From Indibacter alkaliphilus LW1 (GTDB lineage Bacteria; Bacteroidota; Bacteroidia; Cytophagales; Cyclobacteriaceae): a stretch of 64,000 nt of DNA. Below are positions 1 to 8,368 of the stretch, in pieces (positions within the stretch are counted from its first letter, which is position 1; the number at the start of each line of letters is the position of its first letter). The notes under the pieces were generated by a model. It worked only from the letters and a program-made list of their open reading frames with translations, did no database searches and had not been told where the DNA came from. The DNA is taken from assembly GCF_000295935.2 (NCBI RefSeq), contig NZ_ALWO02000023.1, positions 372,001 through 436,000 of the forward strand, given 5' to 3'. The position numbers and the translations under genes were made by a program.

Positions 1-598
1 GATAATTGAAAGTGATGAAACTACTCATTATTCAATTGTTGATCAATTCGGCAATGCAGCTGCTATTACCACCACCTTAAATGGGGCTTATGGATCCAAA
101 CTTTTTTCTGATGAATTGGGCTTTTTCTTCAACAATGAAATGGATGATTTCAGTGCCAAAACCGGTGTCCCCAATATGTTTGGACTGATAGGAGCTGACG
201 CAAATGCCATAGCCCCTGGAAAACGCATGTTGAGCTCCATGACCCCGACATTGGTTGAGAAAAACGGTGCGCTAAAAATGGTGGTTGGAACCCCGGGTGG
301 ATCTACAATCATTACTTCTGTCCTGCAGACAATCCTCAATGTCATTGAATTTGGAATGAGTATGCAAGAAGCTGTAGATGCGCCAAGATTTCATCATCAA
401 TGGTTACCGGATCACATTAATTTTGAGCCAGAAGGCTTCTCTACAGAGGTTATGGAGACACTTAAAGAAAAAGGCTATCAAATCAATGAGGGATATACGC
501 CCATTTTGGGAAAAGTGGATGCAATTTTGGTGCTACCGGATGGAAGACTAGAGGGCGGAGCAGATTGGCGAGGCGATGACAAAGCGGTAGGTTTTTAA
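1..598 (+). CDS. ggt: Gamma-glutamyltranspeptidase, C-terminal part (5' end outside window)
   Basis: The frame is open from base 2 and gives 198 residues, so the gene starts upstream of the window. The first visible residues include TTHYS, the junction where the GGT precursor is cut. The first Thr of that motif (bases 20-22) would be the N-terminal nucleophile of the small subunit. A glycine-rich GTPGGSTI motif near residue 100 is the second GGT signature, and FEPEGF and the closing GGADWRGDD also fit the family. GGT breaks the gamma-glutamyl bond of glutathione and related peptides in the periplasm. What is seen is essentially the whole small subunit; the large subunit and signal peptide are not visible. 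The call is secure, the exact substrate is not. Confidence 0.95.
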   Translation, partial: IIESDETTHYSIVDQFGNAAAITTTLNGAYGSKLFSDELGFFFNNEMDDFSAKTGVPNMFGLIGADANAIAPGKRMLSSMTPTLVEKNGALKMVVGTPGGSTIITSVLQTILNVIEFGMSMQEAVDAPRFHHQWLPDHINFEPEGFSTEVMETLKEKGYQINEGYTPILGKVDAILVLPDGRLEGGADWRGDDKAVGF

Positions 599-723
599 TC
601 TAATACTCAATTTAAAAAATTTATTCTCCAGTTGGCGTATTTCAGCACCCCCTAGCTATCAGGTTGGCATTGTGAGCACTGGCAGGTTTTTGATTTTTGG
701 TTTAATCACAGGTAGATTTTAGA

Positions 724-2133
724 TCAGCGGTTTTTAATAAAATTAAGTATATCATCCATTACTTGTTGATTGAAAGATTCCTCAATCTGTTGATATTCTG
801 AAACGGCACCGGTTTCTGCTTTTTGAAAAAGATGATTCAAATCATCGTAAACTTTCAGCTCAAGAAGGTTCTCTCTATCTTTGAAAAGTTCTAGCAAGCG
901 GTTCCCATTTTGTGCTGCATTTACCTGAAGGTCTTTGCCTCCAAATGCCGCAAATACAGGGATCTCAATATTTTTGATATCAGATTCAGCCTCATATTTC
1001 ATGAAAAACATAAACCAAGGGTTTATACTGTTCTCAAAAGTAGCAATCATCGCTGCTCGCTGTTGTTTTTTGATTTCCTCTGACAACTCGTAACTGTTTA
1101 CAATTTCATCAACCAAATCCGGTATTTGGGCTTTGACTTCTTTTTCGTCCTCACTCCTTTTGATCAATTGATAAAATCTTGTATTCAATGAAACCTGACG
1201 CTCCACCAATTCTTTGGGGTTTCCTGTGCTTCGAGAGATATCTTCCGTTTGTTTAGCCATAAGTTCAGGAATTGCTATCACAGGTCCAGCCAATGAAATC
1301 ACAAAATCCAAGGGACTTTCCTGTGCTTCAGCAGCCATCATCCAGGCAATCATTCCACCTTCGCTATGTCCTAACATCCCAATTTTATCTGGATCCACTA
1401 TATCTAAAGTCCGCAAGAAACTGATAGCATGTTGGGCATCATTCTTGAAATCCTCAGAAGTAGCGGCAGAAAAATCACCTTCAGACTCCCCCACTCCTCT
1501 TTCATCATAACGCAATACAAGTACTCCATTACTACTGAAAAAATCAGCCAAAACCCAAAAAGGCTCATGGTCAAATATACTTGAATTCCTATCTTGTGGC
1601 CCAGATCCAGATACAAGGATCAATGCTGGGAATGGTCCGTCTCCATGGGGAATTGTTAAAGTTCCGGAAAGGTTTATTCCAACTTCCTCATTCGAAAAGC
1701 TGACGTTTTTGGATTCATAGTCAAATGGTTCTTTTGGAGTTTGAGGGCGTGAAAATCCCATGTCATTTGATTCCGCAGTGGAATTTTTCCTTTTCAAATC
1801 CAATGGGAAGGACATTCCTGCCTGTTTGAAATTTCCCGAAACCTGCTCTCCAACCATGATTCCTTCATATATAATATTGGCAGCGCTATGCTCAAATATC
1901 AACATGTTGTCTTCAAATAAGACTTTTGAGAGCGGGATATCCTTAGCCCCTTGGCTGGGACTGTCCATAAAGCCTGACCAATTTTGATCAGCTTTTTCAA
2001 ATTTAAATACCAATGGTAGTTTTGAACCCATTACATCTAAAACACCCTCCCAGGACCCTTCAAGGGATTGACCATAAGCCATAGGAAAGCAAAACATCAT
2101 TGAAACAAAAAGGAAAAGAATAATTTTTCTCAT
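724..2133 (-). CDS. Exported alpha/beta hydrolase (COG1073-like)
   Basis: The 469-residue protein starts with a signal peptide ending near AYGQ. Residues about 22-125 form a beta-rich lipocalin-like N-terminal region, and an alpha/beta hydrolase domain follows. The nucleophile elbow is GHSEGG with Ser257; a later GGKD Asp and LNHLFQ His would complete the triad. The oxyanion region reads GSGPQDRN and the D-E-R-G-V-G-E-S motif is present. This architecture is common in Bacteroidota and is often annotated as dienelactone hydrolase or acyl-peptidase-like, but the substrate cannot be read from the sequence. It is divergent from the DUF3820 gene at 2179 and stands alone. The fold and catalytic class are secure. 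Confidence 0.85.
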   Translation of the reverse strand: MRKIILFLFVSMMFCFPMAYGQSLEGSWEGVLDVMGSKLPLVFKFEKADQNWSGFMDSPSQGAKDIPLSKVLFEDNMLIFEHSAANIIYEGIMVGEQVSGNFKQAGMSFPLDLKRKNSTAESNDMGFSRPQTPKEPFDYESKNVSFSNEEVGINLSGTLTIPHGDGPFPALILVSGSGPQDRNSSIFDHEPFWVLADFFSSNGVLVLRYDERGVGESEGDFSAATSEDFKNDAQHAISFLRTLDIVDPDKIGMLGHSEGGMIAWMMAAEAQESPLDFVISLAGPVIAIPELMAKQTEDISRSTGNPKELVERQVSLNTRFYQLIKRSEDEKEVKAQIPDLVDEIVNSYELSEEIKKQQRAAMIATFENSINPWFMFFMKYEAESDIKNIEIPVFAAFGGKDLQVNAAQNGNRLLELFKDRENLLELKVYDDLNHLFQKAETGAVSEYQQIEESFNQQVMDDILNFIKNR

Positions 2134-2178
2134 AACAGTTATTAGAATACTCTTGCCAATTTATAATTATTTTGACAA

Positions 2179-2400
2179 ATGGATAAAAAAATTTTAATCG
2201 ACTTGGTGACCAAAACCATGCCCTATGGCAAATACAAAGGTCGCTTGCTCTGTGATATTCCTGAACATTATTTGGTATGGATGCACAGGCAGGGTTTTCC
2301 TGAAGGTAAATTGGGTATGTGGCTAAGTACTTTATACGAAATCAGACTCAATGGGCTTGAAGGAATTCTTTTGGATTTAAGAAAGATTTACAAAAAATAA
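2179..2400 (+). CDS. DUF3820 family small protein
   Basis: This 73-residue cytosolic protein carries the DUF3820 signature: MPYGKYKG, then a D-I-P-E-H-Y-L-V-W motif and a Gly-rich stretch. The same module is found at the C-terminus of some exonuclease X-type proteins and in proteins labelled as putative quorum-sensing-regulated virulence factors. No catalytic residues are evident. It starts 45 bases from the divergent hydrolase gene at 2133 and ends just before a hairpin that probably terminates the convergent protease. Family assignment is good; molecular function is unknown. Confidence 0.8.
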   Translation: MDKKILIDLVTKTMPYGKYKGRLLCDIPEHYLVWMHRQGFPEGKLGMWLSTLYEIRLNGLEGILLDLRKIYKK

Positions 2401-2401
2401 A

Positions 2402-2423
2402 CCGCCCACTTTATAGTAGACGG
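2402..2423 (-). terminator. Rho-independent terminator of the subtilisin gene
   Basis: Read on the minus strand, CCGTCTACT and AGTGGGCGG pair around an ATAA loop, using two G-U pairs, and a T-rich run follows. On the plus strand those two positions become C-A mismatches, so the structure favours the minus-strand gene ending at 2452. Confidence 0.7.
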
Positions 2424-2451
2424 CTTATTTAGAGATATTTTTTACGATCAA

Positions 2452-4020
2452 TTAAAATGATATCGTCACGGAATTTGAACAAACGTCGGTACCTACTTCA
2501 CAAACCGTATAGGTCAAAGTTCCAGAACCTCTTAAGTTAGTCTGATCGGTGTAAGAACCTGAATTGTTCACTGTTGCAATTTTGGATCCCTCTCTATAGA
2601 TATCCACTTGGCTTGAATTAGCTCCTGACCAAGATAGTGATGCTCTCCATCTACCTTGAACTTTCGTTCCTGAACCGCTCAAATCAATAGAAGCAGAAGG
2701 ATCATCTCCACCATTGTCTCCGTCATCACCTCCATTGTCACCATCATCTTCCCCTGAAGATGTACCTAAGGAATAAAGTAAATGGTTGTTGGTAGTTCTG
2801 GAATTGGTAACCTTATTTTTAGTAGAGGTATCAGAAAGGAAATTGTAAACAGCCTGTGCGCTTGCAGATGGATTACTTTGTAAATACAAAGCAGCAACAC
2901 CCGCAACATGAGGCGAAGCCATAGATGTACCGCTTATTGTATTTGTGGCAGTATTGCTGGTATGCCATGCTGCTGTGATAGAAGCTCCCGGAGCAAATAT
3001 ATCCACACAATCACCGTAATTGGACCAAGATGTTTTGGAGTCACTATTGGTGGTCGCTCCTACAGTGTATGCTCTTGCTGCTCTTGCTGGAGAATAATTA
3101 CATGCATTGGCCTCTCTACCTCTAAAATCCCCATTCCCTGCAGCTACTATAACTGGCACTCCAGCATCAAACATTCTGGTTACGGCATCATCTATTGCGG
3201 CACTTCCGCCTCCGCCTAGGGACATATTGGCGACAGAGGCACCTGATGCATTGGAGGCTACCCAGTCCATGCCAGCTATTACACCACTCCAAGAACCGGA
3301 ACCATTGCAATCCAATACCCTGACGCCTACAAGTGTAACACCTTTTGCTACTCCATAAACAGAGCCTCCAACTGTACCTGCTACGTGAGTCCCATGACCA
3401 TTACAATCTTCAGAGTTTCCACCAAAAGCATCAAAACCTCTTTGAGCGCGGTTACCAAATTCACTGTGAGTCGTGCGCACACCGGTATCAATGATGTAAG
3501 CTGTTACTCCTGAACCTGTGGAATTGTATGTGTAAGAACCATTTAAAGGAAGATCTCTTTGATCAATCCTATCCAAACCCCAAGTTGCATTGTTTTGGGT
3601 TGTAGAAATTGCGTATGCGTACTGATCTGGCTCAACATAGGCCACCATAGGATCTTGCTCTAAAGCATGAAGCTGTTCGTCGGACAACTTAACAGAAAAA
3701 CCAGGAATCAGATTTCCATATACTTTTTCCACCTTGGTGTCCTCTACTCCGTAGCGGGCCAATAAGTCTACAGAAAACTCTCTCATCATTGATTGAACAG
3801 AACTGTATTCTCCCGTTCTACTGAATGTTAGACTGTTTTCCTGCAAAATCACAATGTACTGACCGGGTATCACTCCTTGGGGAGAATCAACAGCAAATAC
3901 ATCAAAGTCTTCCATGGAAAGTTCGTTTTCAGCGTCCTGACAGGAACTCACTGAAATTGCCAATCCTAGAGCAAGAAGACCTATCGGCCTTCTGATCAAT
4001 TGATAGAAATTTTTAAGCAT
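2452..4020 (-). CDS. Subtilisin-like serine protease lipoprotein (S8, proteinase K type)
   Basis: The 522-residue protein begins with a hydrophobic segment ending in a lipobox (SVSSC, Cys27). An I9-type propeptide spans about 45-135, and the peptidase S8 domain spans about 150-410. The triad is visible as Asp178 (IIDTG), His209 (NGHGTH) and Ser366 (GTSMASPH). A linker of repeated DGDNGGD units near 425-440 leads to a C-terminal beta domain of about 80 residues that resembles fibronectin-type modules and contains two cysteines. It is probably a surface or secreted endopeptidase for protein scavenging. Its own terminator lies at 2402-2423, and the long upstream region to 4352 is shared with the divergent TonB receptor. 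Confidence 0.93.
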   Translation of the reverse strand: MLKNFYQLIRRPIGLLALGLAISVSSCQDAENELSMEDFDVFAVDSPQGVIPGQYIVILQENSLTFSRTGEYSSVQSMMREFSVDLLARYGVEDTKVEKVYGNLIPGFSVKLSDEQLHALEQDPMVAYVEPDQYAYAISTTQNNATWGLDRIDQRDLPLNGSYTYNSTGSGVTAYIIDTGVRTTHSEFGNRAQRGFDAFGGNSEDCNGHGTHVAGTVGGSVYGVAKGVTLVGVRVLDCNGSGSWSGVIAGMDWVASNASGASVANMSLGGGGSAAIDDAVTRMFDAGVPVIVAAGNGDFRGREANACNYSPARAARAYTVGATTNSDSKTSWSNYGDCVDIFAPGASITAAWHTSNTATNTISGTSMASPHVAGVAALYLQSNPSASAQAVYNFLSDTSTKNKVTNSRTTNNHLLYSLGTSSGEDDGDNGGDDGDNGGDDPSASIDLSGSGTKVQGRWRASLSWSGANSSQVDIYREGSKIATVNNSGSYTDQTNLRGSGTLTYTVCEVGTDVCSNSVTISF

Positions 4021-4320
4021 AATAAATAAGGTTAGTTAGTTGATATTGTACTTTTTACATAAAAAGCACTGATCAATCTAAATAATATTTTCAACTTCTA
4101 CACAATTTTAATTCGATAAAATCAAATTAAATGACATTTTATTTCTTTTTTTATAGAATATAAGGCAGTTTATAAAACATAAGATTGTATTTAAAGAATA
4201 AAAAAATATGTTTATAAAACTTTATTCATCACAAAATATAACCATTCATGTAAGCTGAAAAAAAATCAAAGCATTTACTGAATCAAAATACATTAAAAGT
4301 GAACTATTCTGGAATATTAT
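4021..4320. other. AT-rich intergenic region between divergent protease and receptor genes
   Basis: About 330 bases separate the starts of the protease (minus) and the receptor (plus). The stretch is very rich in A and T with poly-A/poly-T runs. I see no open frame of gene-like quality and no hairpin. The only recognisable signals are the receptor's -7 box and the palindrome at the right edge, listed separately. Confidence 0.6.
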
Positions 4321-4328
4321 TACTTTTG
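4321..4328 (+). promoter_or_regulatory. Bacteroidota -7 box of the TonB receptor gene
   Basis: TACTTTTG fits TAnnTTTG exactly and lies 25 bases before the TTG start. A matching -33 TTTG is not obvious. A Zur-like palindrome begins four bases downstream, where a bound repressor would block initiation. Confidence 0.55.
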
Positions 4329-4331
4329 CAT

Positions 4332-4348
4332 CTGAAACATTATTGCAT
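4332..4348. promoter_or_regulatory. Candidate Zur-like operator, site 1
   Basis: CTGAAACATTATTGCAT matches the perfect palindrome at 18928-18944 (TTGCAACATTGTTGCAA) at 13 of 17 positions. It lies between the -7 box and the receptor start codon. It is degenerate on its own; the case rests on the two better sites at 6775 and 18928 in front of functionally related genes. Confidence 0.5.
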
Positions 4349-4352
4349 TTAG

Positions 4353-6737
4353 TTGCGGACCATCCACACCCACATATTATCCACCTTCTTTTTGTTGCTT
4401 ACTTTATCTTCAGCTTCTGCACAGCAGTCGGGCTTTAGTCTTAAAGGTGTAATCAATGATGAATCAGGAAACGGGATTATGGCAAGTATTTCAATTCATG
4501 AATTGGGAATTGGCACCTTGGCAGATTTAGATGGGAATTTTTCATTTAAAAATTTAAGGCCAGGATCCTATCATCTTCATGTAACTCATGTGGGTTTTAA
4601 ATCAGAAAACAGAAACATCATTATCCGCGAAAATGACTCTGAAGTAAGTATAAAGCTTAAAGAGTCAGCTATTGAGTTGGAAAGTCTGACCATAGAGGCA
4701 AACCCTTTCAAAAATGGCCCTTTAGAGCAATCCCAAACTATTCTGGTCTTGGACAGAGATTTTTTGGAAAGAAATAATGGAGGAACTTTTGCCAACGCAC
4801 TGGAAAAGCTTCCAGGAATAAGCACCATCAATACAGGGGTTGGAATTGCGAAGCCTGTGATCAGGGGTATGAGCTTTAATAGAATCATGATCAATGACAG
4901 GGGGATCAAGCAGGAAGGCCAACAATGGGGTGCCGACCATGGGCTTGAAATAGACCCTTTTGATGTGGATCGTGTGGAGGTGGTAAAAGGACCTGCATCG
5001 CTCCTTTATGGCTCAGATGGAATGGCAGGGGTTATCAATATCTCTCCCCCTGCATTCAAGCAGGATAATGAAATCGAAGCCTCATTTACAAGCATGTATA
5101 GGACTAACAATGACATGCTTTCCAACTCGTTGGCCATAGACGGTAATGAAGGAGATATCTTGTTTGGTGGAAGATTCACCGCTCAGGATTTCGCAGATTA
5201 CAGGGTTCCGGCTACTCAGTTTAATTATGCTGGATTTATTCTTCCGATCAATGAAAACAGGCTTAAAAATACAGCAGGTAGAGAAAGGCACTTTTCAGCC
5301 ATGGCAGGAGTCAAAAAAGCCTGGGGATATTCTACCCTTACCGTTAGTAGGTTTGATCAAGAAGCTGGAATATTCGCTGGAGCAGTAGGAGTTCCCAATT
5401 CTTATAACCTTAGGCACGATGGAGATCATAGAAATATTGATGTTCCCAGGCAAAGCAATCAGCACTTGAAAGTGCTTTGGAATAATAGCATTCTTTTGGG
5501 AAGTCACTGGCTAGAATTGGATTTGGGTTATCAAAAAAACGAAAGAAGGGAGTTTTCCAGACCACATACGCAAGAAGTTGGTCCTGACAATCCATTTGGT
5601 AATTTAGCGCTTTCCCTTACTTTGGATGTATTTACAGCCAATGCTAGAATTAATAAACAGCACGGAGATAAAGGACAATCAATTATTGGGTTTAATACGC
5701 AATATTCAGAAAACCAGCAAAGTGGTTTTGAATTCCTTTTACCTAACTTCCAGTCCTTTCAAGGAGGAGCATTTTATTTTAGAGAGTACCGGTATTCTGA
5801 CAAACTGATTTTCAATGCCGGAGCAAGATTAGACGGGGCTTATCATGATATTCAAGAGCATTTGCAGCCCATATTCGAAAGACTGCGCCCAACAGGTGAC
5901 ATGGACCAAAGAAACCCTGATATTCAAAGGCAATTTTTCAATGCTAGTGCTTCTACCGGGTTGTCTTGGGTCTTCAAAGAAAATTTCAATCTGAAATTAA
6001 ATCTTGGCTCGGCCTATAGAATCCCCACCCCTATTGAATTATCCTCCAATGGTGTGCACCATGGCAACTTTAGACATGAGGTGGGCAATGCAAATCTGGA
6101 TAGAGAGCGAAGCTATCAGGCAGATATGAATTTTGCCTACTCCAAGAAAAACTTTCTGATTACAGTAAGTCCTTTCTTTGGGTATTATGATAGTTATATT
6201 TATTTGTCACCTGCTGCCAGATTCTCACCGCTTCCGGGGTCGAGTATTATTTGGGAATATAGACAAAACAACGCCATTTTTACTGGAGGAGAACTTCGAA
6301 CTACGTTTCATCCAATCAAAAGTCTTTCTTTATCCTTGGGCACCGAATATGTTTACAACCGAAATCTAGATACTGGCCTCCCACTGCCACTCACTCCTCC
6401 TTTCAGTATTCTTTCAGGTCTGGAATACAAAGTTCCCCAAATCACTCAGGTGATTGAAAACCTCTACCTTTTCGTAGAAATCAGAAAGGCAGCTGACCAA
6501 AACAGAGTGGACAGAAATGAAAGAATAACCGAGGGTTATACCCTTCTGGAAGCAGGTCTTGGGGGAGATTTCCAAATCGCTAAACAGGAAGTGAAATTTC
6601 AGGTTTCCGGGCAAAACCTTACCAATGCTGTATATTTCAACCATTTGAGTAGATATAGACTACTTAACTTGCCTGAACAAGGCCGGAACATCAGCTTTTC
6701 TCTTAAGATCCCTCTTCAAGTTAGGAATAGAAATTAA
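4353..6737 (+). CDS. TonB-dependent outer-membrane receptor, probable zinc/metal uptake
   Basis: The 794-residue protein has a signal peptide ending at SSASAQ, a carboxypeptidase-regulatory-like beta domain at about 28-115, a plug at about 118-235 (RGMSFNRIMIND, then VEVVKGPASLLYGSDGMAGVI) and a 22-strand barrel ending in an aromatic-rich C-terminus. The plug motif EGQQWGADHG resembles that of metal-type receptors of the ZnuD/HmuR group rather than SusC. The start is a TTG directly after an in-frame TAG; the next Met would delete the signal peptide, so TTG is the credible start. The DUF4625 and His-rich lipoproteins that follow, and the shared palindrome with a COG0523 GTPase, point to zinc. 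The metal is inference. Confidence 0.88.
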   Translation: MRTIHTHILSTFFLLLTLSSASAQQSGFSLKGVINDESGNGIMASISIHELGIGTLADLDGNFSFKNLRPGSYHLHVTHVGFKSENRNIIIRENDSEVSIKLKESAIELESLTIEANPFKNGPLEQSQTILVLDRDFLERNNGGTFANALEKLPGISTINTGVGIAKPVIRGMSFNRIMINDRGIKQEGQQWGADHGLEIDPFDVDRVEVVKGPASLLYGSDGMAGVINISPPAFKQDNEIEASFTSMYRTNNDMLSNSLAIDGNEGDILFGGRFTAQDFADYRVPATQFNYAGFILPINENRLKNTAGRERHFSAMAGVKKAWGYSTLTVSRFDQEAGIFAGAVGVPNSYNLRHDGDHRNIDVPRQSNQHLKVLWNNSILLGSHWLELDLGYQKNERREFSRPHTQEVGPDNPFGNLALSLTLDVFTANARINKQHGDKGQSIIGFNTQYSENQQSGFEFLLPNFQSFQGGAFYFREYRYSDKLIFNAGARLDGAYHDIQEHLQPIFERLRPTGDMDQRNPDIQRQFFNASASTGLSWVFKENFNLKLNLGSAYRIPTPIELSSNGVHHGNFRHEVGNANLDRERSYQADMNFAYSKKNFLITVSPFFGYYDSYIYLSPAARFSPLPGSSIIWEYRQNNAIFTGGELRTTFHPIKSLSLSLGTEYVYNRNLDTGLPLPLTPPFSILSGLEYKVPQITQVIENLYLFVEIRKAADQNRVDRNERITEGYTLLEAGLGGDFQIAKQEVKFQVSGQNLTNAVYFNHLSRYRLLNLPEQGRNISFSLKIPLQVRNRN

Positions 6738-6769
6738 ACCTATTTATTTTTTTATTAAATCAGCTAGAC

Positions 6770-6777
6770 TATATTTG
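6770..6777 (+). promoter_or_regulatory. Bacteroidota -7 box of the DUF4625 lipoprotein gene
   Basis: TATATTTG is an exact TAnnTTTG match. It overlaps the first three bases of the palindrome at 6775-6791, the same geometry as at 18923-18930. Confidence 0.6.
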
Positions 6778-6791
6778 CAACAGAATTGCAA
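6775..6791. promoter_or_regulatory. Candidate Zur-like operator, site 2
   Basis: TTGCAACAGAATTGCAA keeps both outer half-sites of TTGCAACATTGTTGCAA and differs at three central positions. It overlaps a -7 box and lies 31 bases before the DUF4625 gene. Confidence 0.6.
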
Positions 6792-6822
6792 GTACAATTA
6801 AGTTTCATTAACATCTAAACCA

Positions 6823-7770
6823 ATGAAAAAATTATCATTATCCTTTTTATCAGCCTTACTTATTCCGTTCCTATTTTCATGCTCTGATGAAAATGACAAT
6901 CCACCTGCAGCAGACTTAAACGCTCCGGAAATTGGATTTGCAGAAGGAAGAGATAGCTTCCGACCCATGGAAGGCGAAGTTAGATCTGCATCAACTGATC
7001 ACATGCATGTAAGGTTCAGCGTTTCGGATGATTCCGGAATCGGACAAGTGCTTGTCGATATTCACAACTCCTTTGATGGCCATACCCACGGAAGACTCAA
7101 CAATACTTTCACTGCTCTAAATGTTAAAGATATCTATAGCCCCGATGCTTCACAGCCTTTCTTAAGGTTTCCTGAAGGTGCTACCTTCTTAAATGTTGAC
7201 GGTTCTGCTACAGATATTTATTGGGAAGGACCAACTTCCAGAGTTGAAAACAATGTCCTAGCAGGTCCTTATGATATTATCATTTCTGCAGTGGATGTCA
7301 ACGGGAATCAAACCAGTTTTGGAGACGATAGCAATTACCTTGCTACATTCTATATCGAAAGGCCCTATGCGCCAATGATTTCTGTGACCAATCTTCATGA
7401 TGGTGAAATTGAAGGTGATGCAGGAGAAGCACTGGAAGTCGTGGGAAGTGTAGCAAAAGCCGGACACGAATTGAGTTCTGAAATCACATTCCTTTGGGTA
7501 AGACTTGTTGAAGAAGATCATGACCACGACCACAATCACCGAGTTTCGGGTGAAGAGTTTTACGAAAAAGTATGGGGTACGTCTGCTTGGAGAGATGGAA
7601 TGAGTGGGCCAGATCTTCCAAACGGAGAAGAATTGAAATTTGAGGATATTTTCACAGGTGATAATGCAATCATTTTACCGGAAGGTGAAGATCATCTTGA
7701 CCTGATTATTTGGGCGGAAGATGCAAATGGCAACATTACCAGAAAAGTATATGAAGTACATATTGATTAA
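6823..7770 (+). CDS. DUF4625 lipoprotein with His/Asp metal-binding stretch
   Basis: The 315-residue protein has a lipoprotein signal (LFSC, Cys20) followed by two immunoglobulin-like beta units typical of DUF4625 proteins: APEIGF start, MHVRFSVSDDSGI, then a repeat around VTNLHDGEIEG. Near residue 235-242 it carries DHDHDHNH, a plausible metal-chelating loop. Further His residues occur at FDGHTHGR. It follows the TonB receptor but has its own -7 box and palindrome, so it may be transcribed both with the receptor and alone. The likely role is a surface or periplasmic-face partner of the receptor that binds its metal. The function is inference from context and composition. Confidence 0.75.
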   Translation: MKKLSLSFLSALLIPFLFSCSDENDNPPAADLNAPEIGFAEGRDSFRPMEGEVRSASTDHMHVRFSVSDDSGIGQVLVDIHNSFDGHTHGRLNNTFTALNVKDIYSPDASQPFLRFPEGATFLNVDGSATDIYWEGPTSRVENNVLAGPYDIIISAVDVNGNQTSFGDDSNYLATFYIERPYAPMISVTNLHDGEIEGDAGEALEVVGSVAKAGHELSSEITFLWVRLVEEDHDHDHNHRVSGEEFYEKVWGTSAWRDGMSGPDLPNGEELKFEDIFTGDNAIILPEGEDHLDLIIWAEDANGNITRKVYEVHID

Positions 7771-7792
7771 TCATTAATCTATAACTATTTTG

Positions 7793-7825
7793 GAGGGAAA
7801 ATCTTTAGAGGTTTTCCCTCTTTTT
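7793..7825 (+). terminator. Rho-independent terminator or attenuator inside the metal cluster
   Basis: GAGGGAAAA and TTTTCCCTC form a perfect 9-bp stem (7793-7801 with 7812-7820) followed by TTTTT. It separates the DUF4625 gene from the next lipoprotein gene at 7849, whose own promoter is not obvious, so partial readthrough would set its level. Confidence 0.8.
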
Positions 7826-7848
7826 CATTTAAACCAACCAAATAAATT

Positions 7849-8307
7849 ATGAGAAAAGTTTTGTTTTCTTTGCTCACAGGCTTCATTGCCCTGTCAGTTG
7901 TAAGTTGTTCCCAACAAAAAGAACAGGAAGGTGATCCAGCTATTTATGCTGAAGCCAATGAAATCCACCAATCCTCTTTGGATATCAGAGAAGAGTTGAT
8001 GGAAATGGAAAAAACCTTAAAAGAAAGTGGTATTACACATGATGAAATCAAAGAATTATTGAAAGCCTGGGACAAAGACATCATAGAAGTTCCTGGTTAT
8101 GAGCATTCTCATGATGATGAGCACCAAAGAAAATACCATGTTCACAATCCTATGAAACCCTTCAATGATGAAGAACATCTAGAATATCAAAAAATAATGC
8201 ATCAGGAAATTGTTGATATACGAGAAAAAATCAATGAAATCCTTGCAGAAAAAGTAAATGAGGAAGAAGACCCTTCTGTATTGGAAGAAGCTACTGATCC
8301 TGCATAA
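7849..8307 (+). CDS. Small His/Glu-rich lipoprotein
   Basis: The 152-residue protein has a lipobox (SVVSC, Cys20) and a mature part that is mostly charged and predicted helical. Its centre (about residues 84-105) is rich in His, Asp and Glu: YEHSHDDEHQRKYHVHN. No family is recognised with confidence. Position behind the DUF4625 lipoprotein and the TonB receptor suggests a metal buffer or delivery protein. It lies after a strong hairpin at 7793-7825, so it is probably made at lower levels than its neighbours. Confidence 0.65.
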   Translation: MRKVLFSLLTGFIALSVVSCSQQKEQEGDPAIYAEANEIHQSSLDIREELMEMEKTLKESGITHDEIKELLKAWDKDIIEVPGYEHSHDDEHQRKYHVHNPMKPFNDEEHLEYQKIMHQEIVDIREKINEILAEKVNEEEDPSVLEEATDPA

Positions 8308-8326
8308 CTCTTTTCAAAGAATAAAC

Positions 8327-8351
8327 AAAGGTCATCGCAATGATGACCTTT
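8327..8351. terminator. Bidirectional terminator between convergent lipoprotein genes
   Basis: AAAGGTCATC and GATGACCTTT form a perfect 10-bp stem with a GCAAT loop. A-rich sequence precedes it and T-rich sequence follows, so it can serve both the plus gene ending at 8307 and the minus gene ending at 8369. Confidence 0.8.
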
Positions 8352-8368
8352 CTTATGTTTGTTTTCTT

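Noticed and set aside
2700-2760. Short tandem repeat in the subtilisin gene as a phase-variable element
   Set aside because: The repeats encode a DGDNGGD linker in multiples of three bases, so changes in number would not shift frame.
2908-3358. Long plus-strand frames opposite the subtilisin gene
   Set aside because: They are antisense shadows of the catalytic domain, with low-complexity content and no start-site signals.
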